DNA of 64,000 nucleotides from Rhynchopus sp. YZ270_cl-10 (lineage: Eukaryota > Euglenozoa > Diplonemea > Diplonemida > Diplonemidae): positions 248,001-312,000 of the forward strand of contig OZ037877.1 in NCBI GenBank assembly GCA_964035575.1, given 5' to 3'. Below the pieces are notes generated by a model. That model was given only the letters and a program-made list of their open reading frames with translations. It was not told where the DNA came from and did not search any database. Positions within the stretch are counted from its first letter, which is position 1; each line of letters begins with the position of its first letter. This document shows, piece after piece, positions 50,049-62,116 of the stretch. The translations under genes were made by a program, and so were the position numbers.

Positions 50049-51346
50049 AGTGGGGAGGGGGGGAGGGAGAAGGAGAACCTAGAGTGGGGGTAAAGTTGTT
50101 ATGGAGAAAAGGGCTGCAAACTTATTTTGGGGCGTATGGTGTGTAATAAATATTCTGTGATATTTTTTATTACTGCAATACGCTCCCACTGACCTGGCAG
50201 TGAAGAGGAAACCTCTTTGAGGCCAAAAAGTGCGTCAAAGTGCGCAGAAGAAAGTGCACAAAAAGTGCGAATCACCCCCTTCAGCCACACCAACATTAGC
50301 CATCATTTTGACTATTTTATAGAAGCATGCATAGGTGTAGGTAGGTAAGCATTTGTGTATCCTCGGGACGAGAGGGACACCAAGGGGAGCGCGCCCGTCA
50401 ACGCTGAAGGAGGTCTTAAACAACGGTAGAACATTGCTAATATGCGGTGCTAATAGAGCTGGATGCTGGGCCCTGTCGGATTGAGGTTTTTCCCATCAAG
50501 ACAGCTATACCGTATGATAGAAAAGACGTTAGGGAAGGGTAGCTTTTTTAGACTTGAGATAACTAATTTTTCGCAGAAGAATCAAGATACAGTTTTTTTT
50601 TCTAATGGGTCGGTTTGAAAAGAAGAGGAAATGAAGAGATGGCCCCGTCTAATGGGCTTTTTTGGCTTTTTCAAAGAAAAATTGAAAAAAAGATCACGGG
50701 GATGACGGTCTTATCACAGACCCACTTCAGGAATTCCCTTTCCTATTGTTCGCTGAACCATGAGACTTTCTGGGAGGGGGTGCTGTCTTCGCAAAGGGGT
50801 TTGCGGTTTGGGTTTTTGCGACTGTGGAGGTTTGTGTTTGCTGGTGCCCTTAGTGAAGTAGTCGGCCTTCCCACACCTTTGCGTAGCTTGCGTTTCATTC
50901 AGCAGGTGTCGCCCCGGGTGTGTGCATTCCTCTCTGTCTCTCTCAAACGATGCAGATATCGATATTGCGTTTGTGAGCGGGATCAGACTGATGCAATGTG
51001 TCCTTTTTGCTGCATACCCCCTCCCCCCTCCAATGTCGCACTGCAGACTGTTTTTTTTCTTTTCGACCACCTCACATAAATAATCTATGAAAGACACAAC
51101 AACCACTTTGTTACACACCCTTTACGGCTGTCCTTGGTGCAATGTGTCCTTTTTGCGGTAGTACTTCAGACTGTTTTTTTCTTTTCAACCACATCTAAAT
51201 AATCTATGGAAGGCGCAATTGTAACACACCTTTGACACATACACCAAACCACCGATTCCCCCACCTGGTTTTGTCCTGGTAGCAAATTTCCGACACCGTC
51301 AAAACTCCAAAACTCGGAGTACCCCAAAGGCTGACATTAAGGCCCT
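50049..51346. other. Spacer upstream of the cyclase
   Basis: The first 50 bases, read on the minus strand, form a pyrimidine tract ahead of the cyclase ATG. A tandem duplication lies at 50991-51232. On the minus strand a frame at about 50714-50943 (TKGTSKHKPPQSQKPKPQTP... ending GKGIPEVGL then TGA) looks coding and could be a last exon of the BILBO1-like gene, but the splice acceptor (TTTGAG) is weak. Nothing else is recognised. Confidence 0.45.
50991..51232. repeat. Tandem duplication, two diverged units
   Basis: Unit 1 (about 50991-51119) and unit 2 (about 51138-51232) share TGCAATGTGTCCTTTTTGC, CAGACTGTTTTTTTCTTTTC, AACCACATCTAAATAATCTA-type sequence in the same order. Unit 2 is shorter by about 35 bp. 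Confidence 0.8.
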
Positions 51347-51724
51347 TCAATTCCGTACCCTGCAGGGTCTTTGCGGCATAGGTCGATGCAGGGTGAGCTG
51401 TCTTGGCACGGGCAGATCATGTGCAGTGTCGATGTGCCGGCGGCCCTGCTCCTGGAAGATGTACACCTGCACGAAGGGGTAGAGCTGTGAGGCAGATATC
51501 AGGTCTTGCCACGACTTGAGCGCCTTATCCCAGACGCACACCCGGCTGGCACGGAAACGTGCATGCGCCAACCCTGCCTGCAGCTCGGGCACGACACTCA
51601 CCTCAAAACAAAACACCTCATCTACATACGCAAGCAGCTCCGGCAGCTGTGGACGCCCTGTGAAGAGAAGCTCCAGGTTCACCTTGGCCGCACCTATCTC
51701 GGCGCAGGCGTATATTTGATACAT
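51347..51724 (-). CDS. BILBO1 N-terminal-domain-like protein (125 aa)
   Basis: 125 residues from the ATG at 51724. A T-rich tract and GTACAG precede a 20-nt leader. Nearly the whole protein matches, from memory, the ubiquitin-like N-terminal domain of trypanosome BILBO1, which builds the flagellar pocket collar: KVNLELLFTGRPQLPELLAY, then EVFCFEVSVVPE, RVCVWDKALKSWQDLISASQ and LYPFVQVYIFQ, in the same order and spacing. BILBO1 continues with EF-hands and a coiled coil; these are not seen here. A donor-like site (AGG|GTACGG) lies four codons before the stop, so the visible frame may be only the first exon. A role at the flagellar base is inferred from the family. Confidence 0.65.
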   Translation of the reverse strand: MYQIYACAEIGAAKVNLELLFTGRPQLPELLAYVDEVFCFEVSVVPELQAGLAHARFRASRVCVWDKALKSWQDLISASQLYPFVQVYIFQEQGRRHIDTAHDLPVPRQLTLHRPMPQRPCRVRN

Positions 51725-51744
51725 TGTGTGGACGTGGGTTGTTC

Positions 51745-54037
51745 CTGTACAAAAAGATGTTGAAATACAACAGCCCTCTCGTGAACAGTGCACCTTGGTA
51801 CAATGACCGGATGTACCGTGGATGGACCCCCCCCAACCATGCCAGCCCTACAATCCATTTCGTGGTTTACTTTTAAAAAAGGGGGGTTGTCCGTTCCCTC
51901 ACCCCTTCTTGTAGTTGTTTGATGCGTTGACGCTTCCGCACAGAGGGAGAAAAAACGCAAAAAAAAAAATATCGGGAGGGATTATGTGAGTACTAAATAG
52001 TACTAAATTGGCAGGTGGAAGTACCAAGACCAAAATGCAGTTTCGTTACGAATTCAGAACAAATTTATGCCAGGTTTTACTGCAGAACTGTAGCAGAATA
52101 AAGCAGAATAAAGCAATAGAGGAGCAATCAAAAAATACAGAAGGAAAACAGATCAGAAAGTTGGTGCTGATTTCGAGGTTTTGGATGCTGCCCCAGCGTA
52201 GGAAGGCTTGATGCGTAAGGAGTGGTAAGAAGCTGCGAAAAGTCAATCCGCAGAAGTATCGTTGTTTCGCACGCAAACTGGGATACCCATTTGGCTACGG
52301 ACAACACCAGATTCACACATTGTGGTTTCCTTGATCACAATTGGAAAAAGAAACGGGAGTCTTTTTTTTGTTGTTCAAAATAAGGAAACCAATAAAACAG
52401 AAAAAAACATCGGTCCTTCTTTTCCCATCCCGTTTCCCCATCCCATCCCCTTTGTCACAAAAGAAATAGAAACTTCATTTTTTTACCCCGCATCACCCTT
52501 GCCCCCAAAATGGCAGTTCTTTTTGGATAATCATTAATTGATGAGTCTTGTTTGACCTCAGTTGTGCGCACCATCCACACCACCCCCCCTTTTTTGATAA
52601 TGTTTTTTTGTGTCCTAGTCTCAACATTGCACTAAATCTGGGTGTGTCGTTTCTCGAGTAAATACCCCTTCTTTTACTATCCCCCTTTTTTTGTCATGAG
52701 CCGTGTTTTTTTGAAAAAAAATAATAATAAACCAAAATGCGATGGGTGGGGAGGGGGAAGCATTTCGTGTTTATAGCGTGGTTGTAGTCAAAAAAGTTAA
52801 TTTCAAAAAATAAAAAAAAATGACCTGATATTTTGGGCATAGGCCGACCTGATTTCTGAAATTTTGGCGAAGTTTTGGTGGACTCTTTGGTGGTGTTTTG
52901 GTGATATTAAAACCACTTTTAACTCCAAATTTCGGGCAAAATCAGACCAAACTGTGGTTGTTGATGCAGGCACCTCCGACTGACCCACCTACGATGCCAT
53001 CCGGATGACAGCACAACCAAAAAGGTTCATATATTTACACAAAAGGAAGCCAAAAGCAAAAAAAAAACATTTTGTATTTCTAGGCTTTTTTCAACCATTC
53101 TATGTATTGATGCAGCCAGCGCACCGCGCGGTCCTACAAATATCGTGGTTTACATCTGAATGGGGGCAGGGGTGACAGTGGGATGGGGGGGGTGAAATAA
53201 AAAACCCCCCCTTTTTTTTTGGTGACATACCGACCCTCCCCCCCGTGAAATTATCCCCCCTCGGAAAAACTTAAGAGGGGGACAATCCCGGAGTACAGAT
53301 TAGTGGAGAGGGGAAAAGGGGGGTGGGGTTTTGATAGTGCACAACACAGCCCTGCCGTGGGAAAGTCACGATTGACACACCTTTTTTTTTTTTGAAAACT
53401 TGGTTGTATTAGTGTAGCCACCCTAGAGTGTGCTCCACTATACTAAACAGTGATGTCGCTCGTTTTTTTCTTCGGCCGGCTGCTTTGAATTTCCCTCAGT
53501 GTTTGTTGTTCCGAGTTCTCAAATAATCGGTGATTTGGGAGGAAACGGGACAATAAAAATTGTGCTTCCCTAAAAAAAAATTTTTTTTTGAAAGATGGTT
53601 AGATCCGTTTTTTTGAATACAAAGCTAAAAAAAAATGGATCCAAGATTTGTCGTACCGATCGAAGGGGTGAAGGGGGTGATATTTTTTTTTTTCTTTTTT
53701 TTTTAAACCTTTTTTGCGCAGTTACGGGGAATGGGGATGGAGAAATTTACAGATTTCTTTTTTTTTTTTCGATAATCCGTTTGGCTTTTCAATTTAGCGC
53801 CCTGTACAAGAGACAGTATTTGCACTGTTTTTTTTTTAAAAAATAGTGTCCCTCCCCCTCGTAACGTAAACAAAAACAAAAAAAGATGACAAGGTACCTC
53901 CTACCTTACCTCACTGGTACAAACATCTAAATGGGCCTGGACGGTGAATCCTGCTGTGATACAAGGTAGCCAGCCCAGTGTGAAAAAAAGTCCCCTCCCG
54001 CCCTTCTCTCCCCCCCCTCCATTTTTTCTCTGTTGAC
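51745..54037. other. Spacer downstream of the 280-residue gene
   Basis: Contains R2 (51751-51870), R3 (52961-53011) and R4 (53391-53440), with long homopolymers and C/G-rich tracts at 53180-53330. No gene is seen. Confidence 0.6.
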
Positions 54038-57000
54038 TTACATAGTGAAGGTCGAGTGTCCCCAGTCCATCTCGAACATCGGGAAGTCGTCTCCCATGAC
54101 TGGTTGGTTGATCTGTGTGTTTTGGGGTGTTTTTGAAGGGGTTTTTTTTTTTTTTTGAAAAATAGTAACCCTGATGAAAAAGGGCTTCGCTCAATTACCC
54201 TGTTGGAAGGGGTCATTGACTACCACATAGAAAAAAAAAAATTCTCGTTCAAGCTACGGTATGAAAAACAAGCCGTTTTTTTCCAGTCTGTGCTTGGGGT
54301 GTGTTTTGTAATGTGTGGTGGGGTATACCTTGAAAGTCTGCTGCTGGAGCCCCCTCTCGACCTCAGACTCCAGACGGTACTGGGTCGACATCTCACCTCC
54401 TGCGGGGAAGTCGAAACCTTCTCCACCGAAGGGCATCCCGTGGATTTGGGCAAGAAGCTGCGGGTATGCAAACTCCTTAACGCTGTTCATAGCGGTGTGC
54501 GCTGTGGGGTGGTGGGTGTTTAGTAACGAATTGTCAAAAAAAATAGTAGGATCGGGGTAGGTTAAGGTAAAGTTGTTTTCGTTGATTGCACAAAATCCTC
54601 CTGTTTGAGGGATGATTTGGCGACCGTACACGGTAGTACTATTTCTCCTATAAAAAAAAAAAAATCGTTAATGGGGCACCCCTAGATTGACGCTGTGACG
54701 CTGAGTTGACCGATTTCCCATGGCAGTTAAAAAAAAAATTTTTTTTTTGATAAATTGTTGGAGTAGTGTAGTTGCCTCGGTTGTGTTGCCACAGTTGTGC
54801 AATCTCCACTGTTTTTTTTGTTGTTGTTGTTGTTGTTGTTGTTGGGCATCGCACTCTTTTTTTTGTGTCGCTTTACAAAACAATCTGAATGGGCTATACC
54901 TCTGGAGTCAATCCAAACAAATAGTGTCGAGACAACGGAAAACACGAACCAGTACTGCAGGATGTTCGCCGAGTAGTACAGCTGTGCTGTGCTAGCGAAA
55001 AGCCCCGTCAGGCCGACCGCGTGAGGTGCAAGGTCGCACGCATTCCTTCTGTTGCGTCGCAAAGTGTTCTGGCTGAAGACCTCCTTCGGCACCGCGTACG
55101 AAGCGCCAATCATCCCCGGCACGATAATGCCACGGAGCACCCGAACGTACCCCAATCTCTTCATAGCCCAGACATGCCCTAGACGCACGTTCTGCTGCTT
55201 GACACCGTGAGTTTCCGGCAGAGCGTAAATATCATGGGTACTGTAAGAAAAGAGAAGTTGAATAATGTTGAGTAAAGTTGTAGTTAATTTATACTGTAAT
55301 TATAATGATTTTGAATGAAAAGTGCAAAAAAAAATAGGGGAAACGACAATGTGGACTCTAAAAATGTGGATTACGACAATGTGGATTAATAATCCACATT
55401 GTCGCATAATCCACATTGTCGTAATCCACATTGTCGCAAAAAATAATCCACATTGTCGCATAATCCGGATTCTTGATTTTTTGCCTTCTAAGGTGAGCCT
55501 CTGTAATAACTAGACTCTCGAAAATTTTTTTGGTCGCATCCTAAAAGTGCCCAATTTTGCAATTAAAGCCAGAATTGAGCAGTTTTGAGCCTCTCTGGGG
55601 GTCTAAAACGCGTTTTTGCGGGTTTTTTCCACCAAAACACCAGTAATCCACCTTGTCACATAATCCGGATTATTGTCGGTAATCCGGATTATTGACTATT
55701 TTTGCCTTCTAAGGTGAGCCTCTGTAATAACTAGACTCTCGAAAATTTTTTTGGTCACATCCTAAAAGTGCCCAATTTTGCAATTCCAGCCAGAATTGAG
55801 CAGTTTTGAGCCTCCTACTGGGTACCCAGAGAAGGCACCTTGACAGCAGCGAAGGCGCAAGACAAGGTATGTAAATATGTTTAACTTTCTGGTGAATATT
55901 CAACAAAATAAGGCCGTCGACTCGTATTTCCTCCAAGAGTCTCCAGAACAATATTTTACACCCCGCCAACTTATTTTTTTAAGAAGTCACCTTCTTTAAT
56001 TTCCCCACCACTCACAAATTCACTTTTAAACAGGTATCGCAATGAGTGCAACGTCGAGAGTGCAGAACGAGCGAACATATGGGTGGAAAGGGGGGTGGGA
56101 ACACTCTGTCGCAGTCACTGCTATTGCCATTAACCCAGGGAGCATAGCTAGTGCAAGAAATTCGACTTTGGAAACCTTCCGGAAAGTCTGTCCTCTACTT
56201 ACGGAGGACTAGACGCAAGAAAATATTGTTTGTTCCCCCAGAAAACCAGTGCACAATTCACACTCCTTGTGGGTGGTCTTGTTGCCTTTTCGTCATAGTA
56301 ATTTTGGCCCAGGCATGCTCTTGAAGCATGACAATTTAGTGTGTATGGGGCAGGGTGTTGTTTTGTTCTGAATTCTCTTTGTTATAACATCTAAGTCAAT
56401 CGCGGGTGGTGGTTTGTGTAGCGTGAGGCACTCTTTTTAGCAAACTTCCTGCGGCTGCTAAAGTGTTATTTCTTCGGATTTAACAACGTACAGCGTAACA
56501 TAGTGGTTTAGCCTGGTCGACACAACCTTTGATAGATACGGGATAACCAACCCCCTTCGACCCCTCGTGGGTTCACTGAACAAGCCCTAGTGGTAGTTAA
56601 ACGCGATTGACATTTACATTTCTTAGAGATGAAAGAACAAGATAACACTTCTGTACCCGCGCATCAAAATTGTGGAAAACTTTGCACCCCAACACCCTCA
56701 ACAACGCCCGCCAAAAGGCGCTCCTTGTTGCTGGGAGTTGGTTCTCATGATACCTGCACAGCGGGCATTCCTCTGAGTCCAACGCATGTTTGGCCTGTCT
56801 GCGGCGTTGTACTTCAGGTGCACGAAGACAGGGTCTGGTGGTAAATTTTGCGTAGTACTGCGACGTGGTACTGCGTGGGTCTGGGAACCTGGGTACCTGG
56901 GTACAGGAAATTTGTTGTGGAAGACATCAACCACCATGCATTGAGGAGGGTAAGACAGTGTTCGCAGTTTCTACCTGATAGCATTACAACATTTAACTTC

Positions 57001-58334
57001 TCCACGGGGGTCTTGGGCCGTTCACTCGGTTCTACCTTGACTACCGGAAGATATTCTTGAGGCCTTTTTGGTCTCTAGAATATCCGGTCTTCCCGAACGG
57101 AGGCACACTTTGTGTGTTACTACGACCTGGCAATTTCCAGCAGTAGGTTAAGTAATCTTTCTTGTAAATTGTTGGATCATTATCTCCTCAGTGCATGAAT
57201 GCCCCACGTGACTGGACACTTTTGTGTTTGTCATGTGGAGCTGTGGTTGCTCTTTCACGACTTTTTTCCTGTTCCTGGGTACCTGGACCTGGACCTGGTA
57301 CCTGGGTCCTGGGTACCTGGGTACCTGGGTACCTGGGTACCTGGGTACCTGGGTACCTGGGTACCTGGGTACCTGGGTACCTGGGTACCTGGGTACCTGG
57401 GTACCTGGGTACCTGGGTACCTGGGTACCTGGGTACCTGGGTACCTGGGTACCTGGGTACCTGGGTACCTGGGTACCAAGAAGGCAAAAAATCAAGAATC
57501 CGGATTATGCGACAATGTGGATTATTTTTTGCGACAATGTGGATTACGACAGTGTGGATTATGCGACAATGTGGATTATTAATCCACATTGTCGTAATCC
57601 ACATTTTTAGAGTCCACATTGTCGTTTCCCCAAAAAAATAAAAATAAAAACTGTTATTGGTGTGGCTGACGACCCCAAAATAGCAGAAAATAGCAGAAAG
57701 TAGCACAAAATAGCACCTCCCTTCAGCCGCACCAAAAAATCCAGATGCCCAAAATAGCAGAAAATAGCAGAAAGTAGCAGAAAATAGCACAAAATAGCAC
57801 CCCCTTTCAGCCACACCAGTTATACAAAAAATCCAAAACTTTTCTGTGGATAAGTTGTTGTCGTGTTTATCGCTCACACCAAAAAATTCGGGCACACTCA
57901 GATATATTTTCATTTCCTCCCCTACCTTTGCAAGGCAGTTGTCTCAATATAAAAAAAAAAGGTCATTAAGATGAACCTAAGCCTCTCTCATCATTGCTGC
58001 CTTTTTATATATAAAAAAGTTGACTTTGAAATCAGTACCTAAAAAACCGGTTGATACAAAAGGAAGTTCAGTTGACATACCTCTTAAAACAGGCGTTCAA
58101 GAACCCATAGTACATGGCGAGCGATATCATCAGGTTTGGGCTATCACTCCACCTCCGCTCCTTCGAGAAAAACGCGGAAAGGTCGAATTTCCAGCCCTCC
58201 ACGAAGGGGTTACGCGGGCACACCCACCACGGCCGACCCTCGCGGTGCATGGCAGTGATGGCAAAGCGTGGCTCCTTTCCGCTACCTATGGAGTCATACA
58301 CACTCCACCACCAATACATCGGACCTCTATACAT
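54038..58334 (-). CDS. Probable mitochondrial membrane protein of unknown function (280 aa)
   Basis: Four exons: 58081-58334, 54900-55240, 54329-54501 and 54038-54112. Introns of 2,840, 398 and 216 nt have donors GTATGT, GTATAG and GTATAC and AG acceptors; all phases close at 280 residues. The start MYRGPMYWWWSVYD follows CTTCCAG and a 24-nt leader. Exon 1 is rich in Trp and aromatics; exon 2 holds one or two membrane segments (RVLRGIIVPGMIGASYAVP, LQYWFVFSVVSTLFVWID) around a basic stretch; the C-terminus is soluble, ending DWGHSTFTM. The composition suits a respiratory-chain supernumerary subunit, but I cannot name the family. Intron 1 contains a MULE-like transposon and intron 2 an R5 repeat. 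Confidence 0.78.
55337..57631. mobile_element. MULE-like element with long terminal inverted repeats
   Basis: 2,295 bp bounded by inverted repeats of about 155 bp: the left begins GGGGAAACGACAATGTGGAC and the right ends with its complement GTCCACATTGTCGTTTCCCC. The arms consist of AATCCACATTGTCG subrepeats. A 9-bp AAAAAAATA lies just outside both ends (55328-55336 and 57632-57640); length fits Mutator-like elements, but the sequence is low-complexity. Inside are a duplicated about 85-bp segment (near 55490 and 55708), an 8-bp minisatellite (57280-57477) and minus-strand coding-like pieces near 56600-57000 including EECPLCRYHEN. No intact transposase is seen. It lies within intron 1 of the 280-residue gene. 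Confidence 0.72.
57280..57477. repeat. 8-bp minisatellite (GGTACCTG)n
   Basis: About 21 near-perfect copies from 57309 to 57477, with degenerate copies from 57280 and a few stray copies near 56886-56905. GGTACC is self-complementary, so the array can form many hairpins and KpnI sites recur every 8 bp. It lies just inside the right arm of the MULE-like element. Confidence 0.92.
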
Positions 58335-58928
58335 TGTGCCTGCCTTTTCTTTTGTATTCTGGAAGAAGGTTGAGGAGGATGTGTGGTGATAGAAGAAAAA
58401 AATTCCCCCAGCTATTTTTGCCTCCAATAGAATTGCAGGTCGTGAAAATAGAACCTTAACACTCATTCACACGATAAAACCCATGGGAGACAGGTTGTTG
58501 GTGAAACGCACAACACCTCGACCCTGTTTTGGTGAGGAGTGGGCTCTGCATCGCGGTTCGTCCCTAGAACCGCAAAGTGTGTTCAAAGCGCGTTGTTTCT
58601 ATTTCCTCCTTCACTTCATGAGGTGGCAAAAGAAAAAGATACAGTGGATATTGTACAAACCGAGGCAACTACACGGAGTAGTGCAGTTGTCCAAGGGTTG
58701 TGTTGCCACAGTTTGTGCAATCTCCACTTTCATTTTGTGTGTGTGTATGTGAAAGCGAGTGTGAAGGTGGTGCAGGTTGGAAGTTCTAAAAAAAAAAATG
58801 GGAGAGGGTGGAAGAGCTGTCCTCCCGTAGGTATTCAGACGGGGAAGGGGAGGGGGAGATGGAGAGAGAAAACAGAGAGAAAAAAAAAAAAAAGAGCGAG
58901 CTGCCCTTGTTTTTTTCTTCTTTTTTTT
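58335..58928. other. Spacer between SMNDC1 and the 280-residue gene
   Basis: Contains the trans-splice-type leader of the 280-residue gene at its left edge and an R5 copy (about 58663-58735). Otherwise purine-rich near 58790-58900; no gene is seen. Confidence 0.6.
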
Positions 58929-61541
58929 TCAGAAGCGCTGTGCCGGGCGTGGTGCGGTGTCGCCCTGTCGTAGTGAGCTGCCGGTCACGCCTACCCGTCC
59001 GTCTGCGTTTGCTGGGGAGGAGAATATGGACTGCCCCATGCCTACCTTTCCTTTAGACTTCTGTGTTATTTTGTGAACAGTTATTTTTGAGTAGAAAAAG
59101 TATTATAAGATCCCTAGAGTCTCTCTCATCACCCTCAGAGCACGGATAAATTGTGTTTATGAATTCAGATCACCTCCGACTACCCATGGGGACCATCAAC
59201 AGCAGATCTCCACACAACCTACGACAGCCCTCATGAACAGTGTACAATGACCGGGTGCACCGTGGGTGGACCCCTAAACCATGCAGTCCTACAATCCATT
59301 TCGTGAATTACATCTGATATGTGCTACTCCTGCTTCTACTCATTAAAACTAGACGATGTCATCCGGCTGATCTTGATAACAATAAAACATAAATCTTACA
59401 GTGTTTTTTCGTTGAACGCTGCAAAAAAAAGGGATAATAATATATTTGGAGGGGGTGTCGTACCTTATTGTGCTTTGCCTGAAAGTCCTTCCAGGACTTC
59501 CTCCCAGCCTCCTCCTGCTCTTTCTCTGCGTTGACGCGTGCCCGCCACTGCTCCTTCTTCTTGCGCTTCTTCTCCCGTTCGAGGTCCTGGGGGGTCTGCT
59601 CCTCGTCTGGCTGTGGGTCGGTTGATGTGGTTTGGATGTACTATTCATTACACTGTCCTATTGGACTCTCGACAACGATCGTTGAGAAACGGGAAGTTTC
59701 ATATGACATAAAGAAGACTACCCAAGGGGGTGGAGAGAAAAGACGAGAATAACCTCCGTTCTGCAGCCTCAGAATGAGGCAAACTACAAAGGAGAAAGCA
59801 TAATAGGGGGAGGGTAATATCTTCACCCTGCTTCCCTGTAGGGGGTATTTGAAAAAATGCTGAAAAGTGAGGTGATCCAGTCTCACGCTTTTTCACACAT
59901 TTTCACTTGGTTTCACACATTTTCACCTTGGTTTCACACGTTTTCACTTATTTTCACATGTTTTCACGGTGTGAAAAAGTGTGGAAAAGTGTGCGCTGGA
60001 TCACCTCAAAAAGTAATGCAAAAAAAAAAACAACATACCCTGGGGCGCTTTGCCCGGCCGCCACCAGATTTGACCTTTATGTGTGTCAACGGGACTTCTT
60101 CCAGCTTCTGCGATCCTTTGAATTTCCTGTGGAAAGGGGGTTGTTGTTGTTGGGTGTGTCATCAGGGGTTTTGAGTAAAAAAGAAAGAAAAGTTTATAAG
60201 ATGAACCTAAGCCTCTCGTGCTTAGTCACCTTGAAAGAAGAGCATATGAGTAATGACCTTTGGCCTGTGGGGCGTTTCTCCTCCGCGGATCTGGAGGGGA
60301 TGAAACGGAGGACTCTCGCGCATAGGCACCTTCAAGATTCATGAATCGAGCGGATGGCACAAAGCCCTAGATGCTTCACAGACCGGAAATCCGAAACCCA
60401 GACGTGACAAACTCATTCGGGAACACCCGGGGGGACAGCTGCTTTCTGCAAAGGAGGAACGCCTCAACGAGGGGAGGCTTTGGTGTTACCCTGCACCCTC
60501 CTGGCAGGGGTTGCGACACATTGCGAACCACCTGCAAGATCATGCCGCTTCTGTTCCTCTATGTGGGCTGCATTTTGCAGCAAAAAATGCACTCGCCGCC
60601 AGTGCATCGGTCGCATCTGTGAAGTCCCTCTATGCACACTGTGTCCAGGTCCTCATTTTACGGTTTGAAACTTGATGTGACAACAGTGACATCAGTGACA
60701 GCAGCGCTCTTGGAGAACACGATATTTATGAACAAAAAAATTCCTGTGTTGCAACCTGCGGTCTGCAGCAGGTGAGAAGCTCCATGAGATGGCGAAGCAA
60801 AAGCATGTGGTGTTACCACCTCCCAGGCAACACCACAGCTGGACAGCGAGAAGTTGGTCAAGGAGGCCTGCACTGAGGTTCCGATTGGACGAGAAGCGCA
60901 AAACGGTGGAGGCGTACGCACCGTTCTGCATTGATAGCACGCAGACAACATACACAGCCAGCAACGCGTAGCAGAGTTGTTTGACATATTTTTTTCAAAA
61001 AAGACAAAAAAAAAAATCAAAAAAAAACATACACCCAGACTGTTCCATTTTCTGTGACTGAGTCTATTGCAGACGGATAGAAGAGGCCTGTGGCGGGGTT
61101 CACTGCGTCCACGAATAATCCCTTTTCGACCGCACTTGGCGCACGCCACGCACGGATACGCTCTACGGTGACTGCGAAGCGGTGTGAGTAACCAATGGCA
61201 AGCACATTCCAGGTCTTCGGGATTCCTGTAGCAGAGCTAGCCTCTGTGACGTCTGTCACCTTGCACGTCATCCACTGGTGGTCCTCGAACTGCGCCTCAA
61301 CGATCGCATCTTTCACAAACTGCCGTTCCGACTCACGTGCCTCGTACAGCTTCCGCGCCGCAAGCTTTTGCTTGGTCAGCTCAATCGCCGTCAGCACATC
61401 AGTTCTGATCTGTTTAATGTCCTCGTCGTTAGGCGTAGCGCGGAGCATCTCCTCCACCTGCCCCATCTGGCCCTCATATGTCCCCAACGTTGCGGTCAGC
61501 TCCACCGCAGTCTCCTTGGGTATTTCATCCGATGCTTCCAT
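58929..61541 (-). CDS. SMNDC1: SMNDC1/SPF30-like Tudor splicing factor
   Basis: Four exons: 61033-61541, 60039-60126, 59464-59610 and 58929-59060. Introns of 906, 428 and 403 nt use donors GTATGT, GTATGT and GTACGA; all phases close at 291 residues. SPF30 binds dimethyl-arginine on Sm proteins and helps assemble the tri-snRNP into the spliceosome. Diagnostic features: N-terminal helix pair YEGQMGQVEEMLRA and DVLTAIELTKQKL; Tudor region from about 80 to 185 including LFVDAVNPATGLFYPS and KFKGSQKLEEVPLTHIK; a basic helical stretch EREKKRKKKEQWRARV; SWKDFQAKHNK; and the C-terminal GQSIFSSPANADGRVGV, matching the family's SIFxSPxxxxGKVGV. The Tudor core appears doubled or expanded compared with animals. 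The ATG follows CTCTACAG and a 35-nt leader. Confidence 0.92.
59869..60007. repeat. Hairpin element in SMNDC1 intron 2
   Basis: Ends GAGGTGATCCAG and CTGGATCACCTC are perfect inverted repeats. The interior is a run of TTTCACACATTTTCAC-like units on the left and their complement (GTGTGAAAAAGTGTGG) on the right. About 139 bp. A related hairpin lies at 63924-63984. Confidence 0.8.
60360..60970 (+). pseudogene. Plus-strand coding-like fossil in SMNDC1 intron 1
   Basis: From about 60335 to 60666 the plus strand has an open frame without an ATG, with coding-like composition (REHPGGQLLSAKEERLNEG, then HIANHLQDHAASVPLCGLHF), ending LILRFET. Further plus-strand coding-like pieces follow to about 60950. 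The whole lies in an intron of a minus-strand gene, is broken, and matches no family I recognise. A decayed mobile-element or captured gene fragment is likely. Confidence 0.4.
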
Positions 61542-61576
61542 TTTGTTATTTTCTTTGTGTTCAAAGTAATGCCTTC

Positions 61577-62116
<540 letters not shown>

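Noticed and set aside
57148-57913. Frames rich in VPGYLGTW / YPGTQVPR
   Set aside because: These come from the GGTACCTG minisatellite, whose 8-bp unit passes through all three frames without a stop.
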